A stretch of DNA of 64,000 nucleotides, taken from the NCBI RefSeq assembly GCF_026127265.1, contig NZ_WWFG01000002.1, positions 2,232,001 through 2,296,000 of the forward strand, given 5' to 3'. Under the pieces are notes generated by a model that saw nothing but the letters and a program-made list of their open reading frames with translations, did not search any database and had not been told where the DNA came from. A program made the position numbers and the translations under genes. Source of the DNA: Nostoc sp. KVJ3. GTDB taxonomy: Bacteria; Cyanobacteriota; Cyanobacteriia; Cyanobacteriales; Nostocaceae. Positions 43,545 through 51,852 of this stretch are shown piece after piece. Numbering within the stretch: the stretch's first letter is position 1; every line of letters starts with the position of its first letter.

Positions 43545-43727
43545 TCAAAAATCTTGCTCTTCTTGGCTTTTTAATTCAGCCTCCCTAAAGTCTATTAAAC
43601 GCTGAAGGACAGTATCTTGTGCTTCACCTCCAGACACCAACTCTAAATCCTCCATTGACAACTCCCCACTGTCTGCTGTGGTTTCGGGGTTCTGGTTTGT
43701 GATGGTTTTTTGATTTTCTTCTTTCAT
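43545..43727 (-). CDS. Double-glycine leader peptide, second precursor-like gene
   Basis: 60 residues. GAGGAAA lies eight bases upstream of ATG 43727. The sequence ELSMEDLELVSGG is a bacteriocin-type leader end with GG at 33-34, similar to the Nif11 precursor's LSDEILELVAGG. The 26-residue tail (EAQDTVLQRLIDFREAELKS, then an acidic end) has no Cys and is predicted to be helical. The gene points toward the repeat array, opposite to the exporter operon. It may be an unmodified secreted peptide, an orphan leader, or a regulatory peptide. Confidence 0.7.
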   Translation of the reverse strand: MKEENQKTITNQNPETTADSGELSMEDLELVSGGEAQDTVLQRLIDFREAELKSQEEQDF

Positions 43728-44267
43728 CTTGGGTTTCCTCTGTTGATGTTGTTTTTGTTTTTGCTTGCTGGCTGAGGGAAGAATATTGTATTTTATTTAA
43801 CAATTTACCTCAGTATTTCTAGATAATTATCTTAAATTAATTTATTCTTTTTTGTGTAAAGATAATGACCTGATATTTTTAATTTCTAGGACTTACGCAT
43901 TGACAGAATAACAAAATAGTGAATTCATAAATAAGGGTCATCTACTTTACAGGTATCGGACAATTAGAGAAATTACTAAACCATCCACAGGACAATGCAA
44001 TCTAGACCTCTACACCTTATTTTTGCTGTCAGAACCAAAGTTTGGGGGGTGCAGTACTTTGGGTTTGAATTCCCATCGCAAACGTTACATAAAAGCCCTC
44101 TGCCTCCAGCATAGCTGCCTTCTTCAATTAATCCACGTTCCTAAGTGGATTTCCGCCGTGCTGTACTAGCCATTTTTCTAGGATGAAATCTCCCCATTTT
44201 TCCGATGCCATCTGTGTTGATCAAACGGCACGATATGAACATCTAAGAACGTTGGTGGAAAAATCTT
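43728..44267. other. Gene-free interval
   Basis: 540 bases between the peptide gene and the Deg-like operon. Near 44139-44171 the words CCACGTTCCTAAGTGG and TTCCGCCGTGCTGTACTAG resemble one end of the family A repeat. No gene is supported. Confidence 0.5.
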
Positions 44268-45170
44268 ATGTCTTCATTACTGGCTTTATCCAACAGTTTA
44301 GCTGACACCGTAGAACAAGCCGGGAGTGCTGTGGTTGCGGTAAATGGGGGTACACGTCTCTCCCCAAGTGGCATTCACTGGCGTAATGGCATCATTGTTA
44401 CCTCTGATGAGTCTCTCCAGCGCTATGACGATATCACAATTACCTTGTCAAATGGTAGCACTGCACCGATAACACTTATCGGTCATGATTCTAGCACTGA
44501 TTTAGCTGTTTTTAAGCTAGAAAATGTAGAAATACCTGTGGCAAAAGTTGGCGATGCCAAAACGCTCAAAGTCGGTCATCTGGTGCTAGGACTGGCAAGA
44601 GGTAGCGAAGGTGACTTAAGGGCGGCGATGGGTGCGGTCAGTGTGGTTAGCGGTGCTTGGCGGAGTATGAATGGCGGGAATATTGACCAATTCATCCGTC
44701 CAGATATCACCCTTTACTCTGGTTTTGCAGGTGGGCCGCTCGTGGATGCCGCTGGTTTTGTGGTAGGTATGAATACATCGGGGCGACGTGGTACTGCTCT
44801 GACTATCCCCACTGCTACAGTCGATCGCGTCATTGACCAATTAGTAGCAAAAGGACGCATTGACAAGGGCTACTTGGGTGTGGGAATGCAACCTGTACGT
44901 TTACCAAAGAATCTAACAACTGCTCTAAATTTAAGTTCTGCAACTGGTGTAATCGTCGTTAATGTTGAGGCTTCAGGCCCCGCTGAAAATGCAGGTGTAC
45001 TGCTTGGCGATGTTTTGGTAACGTTCGATGGCGTAACTGTGGGCGATACAGGTGATGTGCTGGCGCTGCTTAATAATAGCGATCGCATTGGTAAAGCTGT
45101 CAACGTACAAGTTGTGCGGGGTGGAGTGTTAGTTGAGTTAGCTGTGGCAGTTGGCGAACGACCTTTGTAA
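44268..45170 (+). CDS. Deg/HtrA-like protein without catalytic His and Ser (pseudoprotease)
   Basis: 300 residues with a trypsin-like domain (about 1-195) and a C-terminal PDZ domain (about 200-295, KGYLGVGMQPVRLP, GDVLVTFDGV). The usual NHV histidine segment is replaced by GIIVTSDESLQRY and the GNSGGPL serine motif reads SGFAGGPLVD, with Ala154 in place of Ser. The Asp in HDSSTDLAVFKLE is retained. No signal peptide is seen. It is followed 28 bases later by an intact paralog, so it may act as a substrate adaptor or regulatory subunit of the active protease. Confidence 0.75.
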   Translation: MSSLLALSNSLADTVEQAGSAVVAVNGGTRLSPSGIHWRNGIIVTSDESLQRYDDITITLSNGSTAPITLIGHDSSTDLAVFKLENVEIPVAKVGDAKTLKVGHLVLGLARGSEGDLRAAMGAVSVVSGAWRSMNGGNIDQFIRPDITLYSGFAGGPLVDAAGFVVGMNTSGRRGTALTIPTATVDRVIDQLVAKGRIDKGYLGVGMQPVRLPKNLTTALNLSSATGVIVVNVEASGPAENAGVLLGDVLVTFDGVTVGDTGDVLALLNNSDRIGKAVNVQVVRGGVLVELAVAVGERPL

Positions 45171-45198
45171 TTCGTAATTTGGAATTCGGAACTTTGAG

Positions 45199-46038
45199 AT
45201 GATGGCAAACATAACATTAACTAACGTTGCTGCGGAATTGACAGAGGTAGCTGCTAGGTTACGCCTATGCACTGTCAAAGTGAAAAGCGGCTCTTTGGGA
45301 GTCGGTTCTGGCGTAATTTGGCAATCTGACGGACTAATTATCACTAATGCCCACGTCGCAACCAGCAACCGCGCAACTGTGGAATTGGCAGACGGCAGGG
45401 TATTTGATGCGGTGCGTACACAATTTGATCCACAGCAGGATTTAGCAGCGTTGAAAATTGTCGCCACTGATTTAACCGCTGCAACCATCGGTAATTCTGA
45501 GGCGCTACGAGTGGGTGAATTAGTCTTGGCGGTGGGTAATCCCTTTGCTGACAGTGGTGCTGTGACAACTGGGATTATCTATGCAAATAATCAGCGGGCA
45601 GTTATGGCCGATTTGCAGTTATATCCTGGAAATTCTGGGGGGCCACTTGCCGACTGTCTCGGTCGAATCGTCGGAATTAACACCATGATTGTCAATGGTT
45701 TGGCTGTGGCAGTTAAGAGCAACACCGTTGAGCGTTTTTTACAGGGAAACAGTCGTCCGCAACTGGGAGTCACACTGCAACCTGTGCTTTTAGATCGGCG
45801 TAGATTGGGTTTATTGGTGTTATCAATTTTACCTGGCAGTGCGGCAGAAACTGCTGGGGTGCAAATCGGCGATGTTTTAGTTGGAGTTTCGGGGCGATTA
45901 TTCACTAGTATGAATGACTTAACTAAATATCTCCATGAAAGTAAAGGAACTTTGCCGATACAACTCCTACGCGGTGGGCAGCAATTCGTGATTTATGTTG
46001 CAGTGCAAGCTGGGAAAACTGCTGTGGAGGCGACATGA
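45199..46038 (+). CDS. Deg/HtrA-like serine protease with PDZ domain
   Basis: 279 residues. The complete triad is visible: His52 in LIITNAHVATSN, Asp81 in FDPQQDLAALKIV, Ser146 in LYPGNSGGPLADC. A PDZ domain follows (about 185-270, PQLGVTLQPVLLDRRRLG, GVQIGDVLVGVSG). No signal peptide or transmembrane helix is apparent, suggesting a cytoplasmic enzyme. It overlaps the downstream LuxR-type gene by four bases (ATGA), and lies behind the dead paralog, so the three are probably one operon. Confidence 0.82.
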   Translation: MMANITLTNVAAELTEVAARLRLCTVKVKSGSLGVGSGVIWQSDGLIITNAHVATSNRATVELADGRVFDAVRTQFDPQQDLAALKIVATDLTAATIGNSEALRVGELVLAVGNPFADSGAVTTGIIYANNQRAVMADLQLYPGNSGGPLADCLGRIVGINTMIVNGLAVAVKSNTVERFLQGNSRPQLGVTLQPVLLDRRRLGLLVLSILPGSAAETAGVQIGDVLVGVSGRLFTSMNDLTKYLHESKGTLPIQLLRGGQQFVIYVAVQAGKTAVEAT

Positions 46039-46667
46039 TCCAGGTGATGGTAGTTGCTACTTCCCCTGTAGTTCGGGCAGGGTTATCAGCTGTGGTGACT
46101 ACCAATCCTCGGTTGACGGTTGTAGGCAGTGCATCCGATTTGGATGTATTGACAAGGGAAGTTGGGCAATTACAACCAGATGTGGTGCTGGTAGATTTAA
46201 GCGGTAATCTTCAACAATCAGTGTGGGAAAAATTGCTGGTCATTCAAGAGGAGCAATACCCATTGGCAATGATTGTCATTGTTGAGGATCTCGACAGCAT
46301 CGACTTAGAGACGGCGTTACGTTCTGGTATCCGGGGGATATTGCCCAGTACTAGCACAGAGTCAGAAATTGTCGCTGCTGTGGAAGCGATCGCTTCTGGT
46401 TTGCTGGTGCTGCACCCGGATGCTGTAGAATTACTGTCTATTCGAGAAAAAGTAGTCACAAATCCTGTACAAAGCCTGACACCACGGGAGATAGAAGTTT
46501 TAGGAATGCTGGGGTCAGGGTTGGGAAATAAAGCGATCGCTAAACGTTTACATATTTCTGAGCATACCGTCAAATTTCATCTCTCGTCCATTTTTCAAAA
46601 GCTCAGTGTCTCCAGCCGCACCGAGGCTGTTGCTGTGGCTATAAGACTAGGTTTGATTATGCTTTGA
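46035..46667 (+). CDS. LuxR/NarL-type regulator with degenerate receiver domain
   Basis: 210 residues. The N-terminal receiver-like domain (about 1-115) retains the phospho-acceptor-position Asp in VVLVDLSGN, but the acidic pocket at the end of the first strand, normally DD, is VVATSPVVRAG. The C-terminal HTH is intact: LTPREIEVLGMLGSGLGNKA, IAKRLHISEHTVKFHLSSIF. It overlaps the protease gene by four bases. The missing acidic pair suggests phosphorylation-independent control, for instance by the protease products. That is inference. Confidence 0.78.
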   Translation: MIQVMVVATSPVVRAGLSAVVTTNPRLTVVGSASDLDVLTREVGQLQPDVVLVDLSGNLQQSVWEKLLVIQEEQYPLAMIVIVEDLDSIDLETALRSGIRGILPSTSTESEIVAAVEAIASGLLVLHPDAVELLSIREKVVTNPVQSLTPREIEVLGMLGSGLGNKAIAKRLHISEHTVKFHLSSIFQKLSVSSRTEAVAVAIRLGLIML

Positions 46668-46885
46668 TCTGCGAACCAAACTGCAAGCCAATTGGTACAT
46701 TAATAGCCAACAACGGCAATGCTTGGAGATTTGAGTCAAGTTTTTACCTCAAGAGAAATCAGGTTTTTCGATTCTTGTTAATTTGTCTAACCATATTGAT
46801 GTTTTGTTATAAGATTTGAACTGGTTTTCACTAATACGAAACTGTTAAAAATCTGGCATTGACAATTTTTTGGAGTTTAAAAAGT

Positions 46886-47515
46886 TCACATCACCGAGTC
46901 AAAAATTTGTTGTGCGGTTAGATTGAACTGACAAAAAGTAGGAGACACTATAAGGTTTGTTCCTCTAAAGGGTGTCATTTGATATTCACCATCAATAAGT
47001 TCACAGACAAAAATAGTCGGAACTTTGGGACTACCAATAAATACACGTCCACCCAAAGCTGCATAATCGACAATCCAATATTCAGGTATACCCATAGCTT
47101 CATAGTCACGAAGCTTATCGTAATAATCATCCTGCCAGTTGGTTGACACTACTTCAACTATTAGTTTGAGCGAACTAGCATTATGGATAACTGATTCCTT
47201 CTTCCAGCGTGTTTCGGTATCAATAGTTTCTTGATTTAAAACAATAATATCCGGTTCGTACCCTGATTTGTCTCGGTATGGTTTAATAATGGATTCTTTG
47301 GGTATAGTCCAGATACCGCGTTTACCCATCTCTCTAATTGCGATCAGTAATTCTTCAATCAAAAAACCAGCCAAATCAGAATGCTCCCCTTTAGGCTTTG
47401 GCATCTCCACAATCACCCCATCATGTAATTCGTAACGTACTTCTGAGTTTTCTGGATACCATTCGATAAATTCATCGAAGGTCAGTAGCTTTAGTTCCGA
47501 TTGGGTTTGACTCAT
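46886..47515 (-). CDS. Uma2-family (PD-(D/E)xK-like) nuclease
   Basis: 209 residues. It matches the large cyanobacterial Uma2 group: LTFDEFIEWYPENSEVRYEL at the N-terminus, the nuclease-core strands GYEPDIIVLN and LKLIVEVVSTNWQDDYYDKL (acidic plus Lys), and YWIVDYAALGG. The active-site pattern D..E.V...Y..K is seen. Many Nostoc paralogs exist, often treated as mobile-element-linked, with no proven role. It stands alone. Confidence 0.82.
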   Translation of the reverse strand: MSQTQSELKLLTFDEFIEWYPENSEVRYELHDGVIVEMPKPKGEHSDLAGFLIEELLIAIREMGKRGIWTIPKESIIKPYRDKSGYEPDIIVLNQETIDTETRWKKESVIHNASSLKLIVEVVSTNWQDDYYDKLRDYEAMGIPEYWIVDYAALGGRVFIGSPKVPTIFVCELIDGEYQMTPFRGTNLIVSPTFCQFNLTAQQIFDSVM

Positions 47516-47856
47516 AAAAGTTACTGGATTTATTTTTACTGTTCATTTATCCTTTTTATCATTTATCTTTATTTTGATTGGGTAGCAGCGTCAAGCGGGA
47601 CAGCTTTGGCTAGCCCTTAAGTAGAACGACTCAGAAAAACCGAACTATGTGAAGAAAAATTAACTATGCTAACGAAGCGATGATGCTCCCTTTGAAGGCT
47701 AAGTCGGGAGCGTAAACCCTGTAACCTACAGCGTACCCCGATCTAAGCCCAGCGATAGCCGTTTCTACGTCTTTTGATACAAGTTTATTTAATTTTGAGA
47801 GATTAATCAAAGATTAATGAGATATTAAGTTAAAACACTACTTCAGATAGAAACTT
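47516..47856. other. Gene-free interval
   Basis: 340 bases between the Uma2 gene and the EF-hand gene. No repeat or RNA is recognised. Confidence 0.45.
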
Positions 47857-48090
47857 ATGACAACCGAGCAAGAGCTTCAATCTCTTTTTAATACCTTAGA
47901 TAGCGATCGAGATGGCAAAATCTCCATTAATGATCTTTTTTTAAGTCCTGGCTTAAGTGCAATCATTTCATCCGAAACAAATACTACTAGTCCCCAGGAA
48001 TTGCTAGTAAATTATGATTCAGACAAAGACGGTAGTATTACCTTTGAAGAGTTAAAGGAAGCAGTTGAAAAAGCAAATAATTTAACCTAG
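47857..48090 (+). CDS. cse: EF-hand calcium-binding protein (CSE-like)
   Basis: 77 residues with two canonical EF-hand loops: DSDRDGKISINDL (about 15-27) and DSDKDGSITFEEL (about 52-64). Both have the Asp at positions 1, 3 and 5 and an acidic residue at or near position 12. Length and layout match the calcium sensor EF-hand protein (CSE) described from Anabaena sp. PCC 7120, which binds Ca2+ and affects photosynthetic electron transport. Identity is by recalled similarity. The stop codon TAG overlaps the start of a family A repeat. Confidence 0.75.
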   Translation: MTTEQELQSLFNTLDSDRDGKISINDLFLSPGLSAIISSETNTTSPQELLVNYDSDKDGSITFEELKEAVEKANNLT

Positions 48091-48192
48091 TATAGGTCGG
48101 CGGAAATAAACCTACTATTTTATTACAGCCAGAAAACCTAAAATTAGAGCATAAGTGACTTTTGAATGAGTGACTTCTGCCTTGCGGTACTA
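48087..48192. repeat. MITE-like repeat, family A (copy 2)
   Basis: 106 bases beginning CTAGTATAGGTCGGCGGAAA and ending CTGCCTTGCGGTACTAG, similar to 2454-2561. It starts within the stop codon of the EF-hand gene, so it supplies part of that gene's end. Confidence 0.6.
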
Positions 48193-48342
48193 GCAGTCAA
48201 AAAACCCAATACCAAATACCCAAAAGGGAGCAACGCGAAAAAGTGAGATCATCGTGAAAAGAGCAATCTTTAGCTGTTCTTGAGCAGGGGGAGTGAAGAG
48301 AAAACTTTAGTATTTTTTACGACCGTAATGGGTGCGGTAATC

Positions 48343-48642
48343 CTACTTGATGACAAAGTTAGACGGGTCTTGATCTCGTCGATGCTTAGTGGGAATGGGG
48401 GCTGGCTGCCCATCACCCGCAAGGGCTGCGGTTTTCTCCAGGGATTCCCTCAATCGCTTGGCTGCGTAGATGGACATGTCTCGTGGTACATTAATGCGAT
48501 CGCGCAAATATCGGAGAGCGACATCAGAACCCGATGGAGGTACACAGTCTTCCCCTGTCATCATGTGGGTTAAAGCACAACGTAGCGCTCGATCAAACAA
48601 TTTATAATCTTTGGGGTTGACTTGGATAATATTGATCCGGTG
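48343..48642 (-). pseudogene. Glutathione S-transferase-like C-terminal fragment
   Basis: An open frame of about 100 codons without a usable start or N-terminal domain. The sequence LFDRALRCALTHMMTGEDCV, VALRYLRDRINVPRDMSIYA and AKRLRESLEKTAALAG resembles the C-terminal domain of GST-family proteins. A TAG closes the frame just upstream (48643-48645), and no thioredoxin-fold GST domain is seen on either side. It is probably a decayed gene. The family call is from memory of the motif. Confidence 0.4.
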
Positions 48643-48683
48643 CTAGTAGTTGGTAAGTCCTTGGGTCTGCGCTTCCTGTCTCC

Positions 48684-50102
48684 TTACAACTTGGAAAACA
48701 ATATATTTAATCCTTCGGTCATCGTGGGATGAGTCAGAACGCCATCGCGCAGAACGGTGTAAGGCATCTGAGCTTGCATCACCATCTGCACCGTCGAAAT
48801 CACTTCCCCCGCTTCATGGCACAACAGGGAACATCCTAAAATCCGATTTGTCTCGGTATCCACGATCGCCTTTAGCAGTCCATCGGTTTGACCAAGTGTT
48901 TTCGCTCTAGGAACGGCTGATGCATCGACCTTCGCCACGCGGATGGCATATCCTTGTTGCTGTGCTTCAGTTTCAGTCAAACCCACCTGCGCCAGTTCTG
49001 GATTGATGAACAAACAGGATGGCACTAAGCGATCCCGTGTACTGCGGTTGCCCCGATCAATTAAATTAGCTTTGATAATGCGATAATCGTCGAGCGATAT
49101 ATGGGTGTATTGCGGCCCGCCGTTGATGTCGCCTAACGCCCAAATTCCGGGTACATTTGTCTCCAAGCGATCGCTAACTTGAATAAATCCACGTGTATCG
49201 GTTGCCACACCAGCAGCAGCTAAATTTAAGCTCTCGGTATTGGGCGCACGACCAACGGCGACGAGCAAATGCGACCCCTGGAGGCTGACGGAGCGATCGC
49301 CAACTTGGATTTGCAGGATGGTTTCATTATCAGTGCGATCGACCCTCAATACCTTCGCTTTCAGCAAGAATTCAATACCATCTTGTTCTAGCAGTGTTTG
49401 AACTGCGATCGCTATATCTGGATCTTGCTGTGACAGGATTTGCTCACTTTGCCCAATGACAGTAACGCCAGAGCCAAAGCGTCGAAACATCTGGGCAAAC
49501 TCTAAACCAATATAGCCACTACCGAGAACGATCAGGTGTTCAGGCAGGTATTCTAACTCCATAATCGACTCACTCGTTAAAAACTCAACTTCAGTGAGTC
49601 CGGGTACAGATGGAATTAACGGTCGTGTGCCTGTATTAATAAATAACCGTTCGGCGGTAAGTAAGCGATTGTTCCCCTCAGTCGTCGTTACTGCGATCGT
49701 TTTGGGAGCAACAAACCTTGCTTCGCCAATGATCAAGTTTTTATCCAAAGCCGTTTCTAGATTGTGCAAATTCATTTCCCGCGCAGATTGCACAACCGAT
49801 CGTTTTCGTTGGATCACCTCTGCTAAATTAACGATGGGTGTATTAGCTTTAACACCATAAGCGGCACTGTTTCGCACTGTGTTTGCTACATTGGCACTCG
49901 CCACCATAGTTTTAGTAGGAATACAAGCAATATTAATGCACCCGCCACCAATCATGTTTAAGCTGCGTTCAACCAGAGCGGTTTTTCGTCCATTAGCAAC
50001 CAGCGCTGGTGCAAGTGTTTTACCCGCTTTGCCGCCGCCGATAATAATGTCGTCATAGTGTTGAGTGTCCACTTCCATATCCTTTGAGTTTGTTGAAGTC
50101 AA
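48684..50102 (-). CDS. Pyridine nucleotide-disulfide oxidoreductase (mercuric reductase/Lpd-like)
   Basis: 472 residues. FAD-binding DDIIIGGGKAGKTLAPALV is followed by the redox-active disulfide GGGCINIACIPTKTM (Cys-x4-Cys). The NAD(P) domain has LIVLGSGYIGLEFAQMF. The second FAD contact is GIWALGDINGGPQYTHI, and the C-terminal dimer domain ends with DGVLTHPTMTEGLN. The His-Pro of the active-site dyad (THPT) is present. There is no N-terminal heavy-metal domain and no C-terminal Cys pair of MerA, so mercury is not implied. It is the first of a long minus-strand series. Confidence 0.82.
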   Translation of the reverse strand: MTSTNSKDMEVDTQHYDDIIIGGGKAGKTLAPALVANGRKTALVERSLNMIGGGCINIACIPTKTMVASANVANTVRNSAAYGVKANTPIVNLAEVIQRKRSVVQSAREMNLHNLETALDKNLIIGEARFVAPKTIAVTTTEGNNRLLTAERLFINTGTRPLIPSVPGLTEVEFLTSESIMELEYLPEHLIVLGSGYIGLEFAQMFRRFGSGVTVIGQSEQILSQQDPDIAIAVQTLLEQDGIEFLLKAKVLRVDRTDNETILQIQVGDRSVSLQGSHLLVAVGRAPNTESLNLAAAGVATDTRGFIQVSDRLETNVPGIWALGDINGGPQYTHISLDDYRIIKANLIDRGNRSTRDRLVPSCLFINPELAQVGLTETEAQQQGYAIRVAKVDASAVPRAKTLGQTDGLLKAIVDTETNRILGCSLLCHEAGEVISTVQMVMQAQMPYTVLRDGVLTHPTMTEGLNILFSKL

Positions 50103-50143
50103 ATATTGTTACATTTATGATAGATAAGTTGTACAGTTCTGTG

Positions 50144-51727
50144 TTAGCTTGCGATCGCCTTTGGCGCTGCGCTCCGGGCGATCGCTAAAGATGTTGGCTG
50201 TGAAATACCACCTGCGGCTTTAATTAAATCGGCAGCTTTTTCGCCGATCATAATAGTGGGTGCATTCGTATTTCCGGTAGTGATTGTTGGCATGATGGAT
50301 GCATCCACGACACGTAACCCCTCAACCCCATGTACCCGCAGTTCTGGGTCTACAACTGCCATTGGATCAGTACCCATTTTGCAGGTGCCGACTGGATGAT
50401 ACACCGTATTGCAAACTTCTCGAACATAAGCAACGAGTGCTTCATCGCTCTGCTTATCTTTACCAGGAGCGACTTCCTCACCGCGAAATTCATCAAAGGC
50501 ACTTGCATGGAACAAATCACGCATTAATTTAATCCCAGCAACGAGCTTCTGCACATCGGCTTCACTTTGCAGAAAGTTTAGCCGAATCATCGGTGCGTCT
50601 TGGGGGTCGGATGAACGCAAACTGACACTCCCAATATTTTGGGGATGGGTCAAACAGACTAGACTTGTGAATCCTAAACCAGAGTGAGCATACCCAGGGG
50701 GTGCAAACACAATTGGGCCGAAGAGAAACTGTAAATCTGGTGCAGCATCCACATTACCCTGGGTATGCAAAAACAAACTAGCTTCCGCAATACTACTGCT
50801 GCTGGCTGTGTGTAAATCCTTGGTTGCTTCGTATACCACAGGTACAACAGGGTGATCCTGAAGATTTTGACCGACACCCGGCAACTCAACTACTACCGGA
50901 ATTCCTAATGCTTGCAGGTGTTCTGCATTCCCAATGCCAGAAAGCATCAGCAGCTTGGGCGAATCGAACGCGCCAGCGCTTAAAATTACTTCCTGGTTAA
51001 CCCTGACTTGATGCAGTGTTCCCTCGTGCAGGTATTCCACGCCAACGGTGCAGGTGTCCTCAAACAACAATCGACTCACCAAAGCTTTTGTGATTACAGT
51101 CAAATTAGGACGCTGAAGAATGGGTAAGAGGAAAGCGGCTGCGGTGCTGTGACGCTTACCATCCTTGATTGTCAACTGATAGAGTCCTGCACCTGACTGC
51201 TGTATCCCATTGGCATCAGGATTATGGGGATATCCCATTGCCACTGCTGCATCGACAAAACGTTGGGATACCACAGCAGGGGCAATGAGATCGGTCACGC
51301 TCAATTCCCCGTTAACCCCGTGGTATTCGGACGCGCCGCGTTGCTGATGCTCGGATTTCTTGAAATAAGGCAGTACATCCTGGTAACTCCAGCCGGGATT
51401 TCCCAATGACTCCCAGTGGTCATAATCGTGATGATTGCCCCGCAGATAAATCATGAAATTAATCGAACTGCTGCCACCCAAGACTTTGCCACGAGGACAA
51501 AAGATTTGGCGATCGTTGAGGTATGGTTCTGGCTCAGAGAAGTATGCCCAGTCTACTTCGGAGCCGAGTAAGCTGAGGCATTCTGCCGGGATTTGAATTT
51601 CCGGTTTAGTATCTGGGTTGCCAGCTTCGAGTAATAACACGGTTGTTTCACTGTCTTCTGTGAGACGGTTGGCGACTACACAACCTGCCGAACCTGCACC
51701 AATTACAATGTAGTCATATTGAGTCAT
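50144..51727 (-). CDS. GMC-family oxidoreductase (choline dehydrogenase-like)
   Basis: 527 residues. It has the dinucleotide-binding YDYIVIGAGSAGCVVANRL and GMC signature 1 (FCPRGKVLGGSSSINFMIYL). Signature 2 is present (ILSAGAFDSPKLLMLSGIG), and the C-terminal catalytic His region reads NTVYHPVGTCKMG, then VDASIMPTITTGNTNAPTIM. It oxidises an alcohol with FAD; the substrate is unknown. The last 13 residues (LAIARSAAPKAIAS) are encoded by a HIP1-flanked small repeat near 50146-50186, so this tail is not ancestral. It lies 41 bases upstream of the disulfide oxidoreductase gene, probably co-transcribed with it. Confidence 0.85.
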   Translation of the reverse strand: MTQYDYIVIGAGSAGCVVANRLTEDSETTVLLLEAGNPDTKPEIQIPAECLSLLGSEVDWAYFSEPEPYLNDRQIFCPRGKVLGGSSSINFMIYLRGNHHDYDHWESLGNPGWSYQDVLPYFKKSEHQQRGASEYHGVNGELSVTDLIAPAVVSQRFVDAAVAMGYPHNPDANGIQQSGAGLYQLTIKDGKRHSTAAAFLLPILQRPNLTVITKALVSRLLFEDTCTVGVEYLHEGTLHQVRVNQEVILSAGAFDSPKLLMLSGIGNAEHLQALGIPVVVELPGVGQNLQDHPVVPVVYEATKDLHTASSSSIAEASLFLHTQGNVDAAPDLQFLFGPIVFAPPGYAHSGLGFTSLVCLTHPQNIGSVSLRSSDPQDAPMIRLNFLQSEADVQKLVAGIKLMRDLFHASAFDEFRGEEVAPGKDKQSDEALVAYVREVCNTVYHPVGTCKMGTDPMAVVDPELRVHGVEGLRVVDASIMPTITTGNTNAPTIMIGEKAADLIKAAGGISQPTSLAIARSAAPKAIAS

Positions 51728-51852
51728 GACATCCTCCTTTTCGGTTGTTTGTATTGGAATGCTGATTAATTTCCCTGTTTGAGAAAGTCCAGCAGTACAG
51801 GGTTAACTTCATCATTGTTTGCATGAGTGTTGTAGAATTAATGAGTTTGACG

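Noticed and set aside
42834..43574. Several overlapping plus-strand frames of 90-120 codons across the repeat array.
   Set aside because: They are read-through of the 103-bp repeat in changing frames, with internally repeating text such as SNCISIQGDR. There is no ribosome-binding site and no family.
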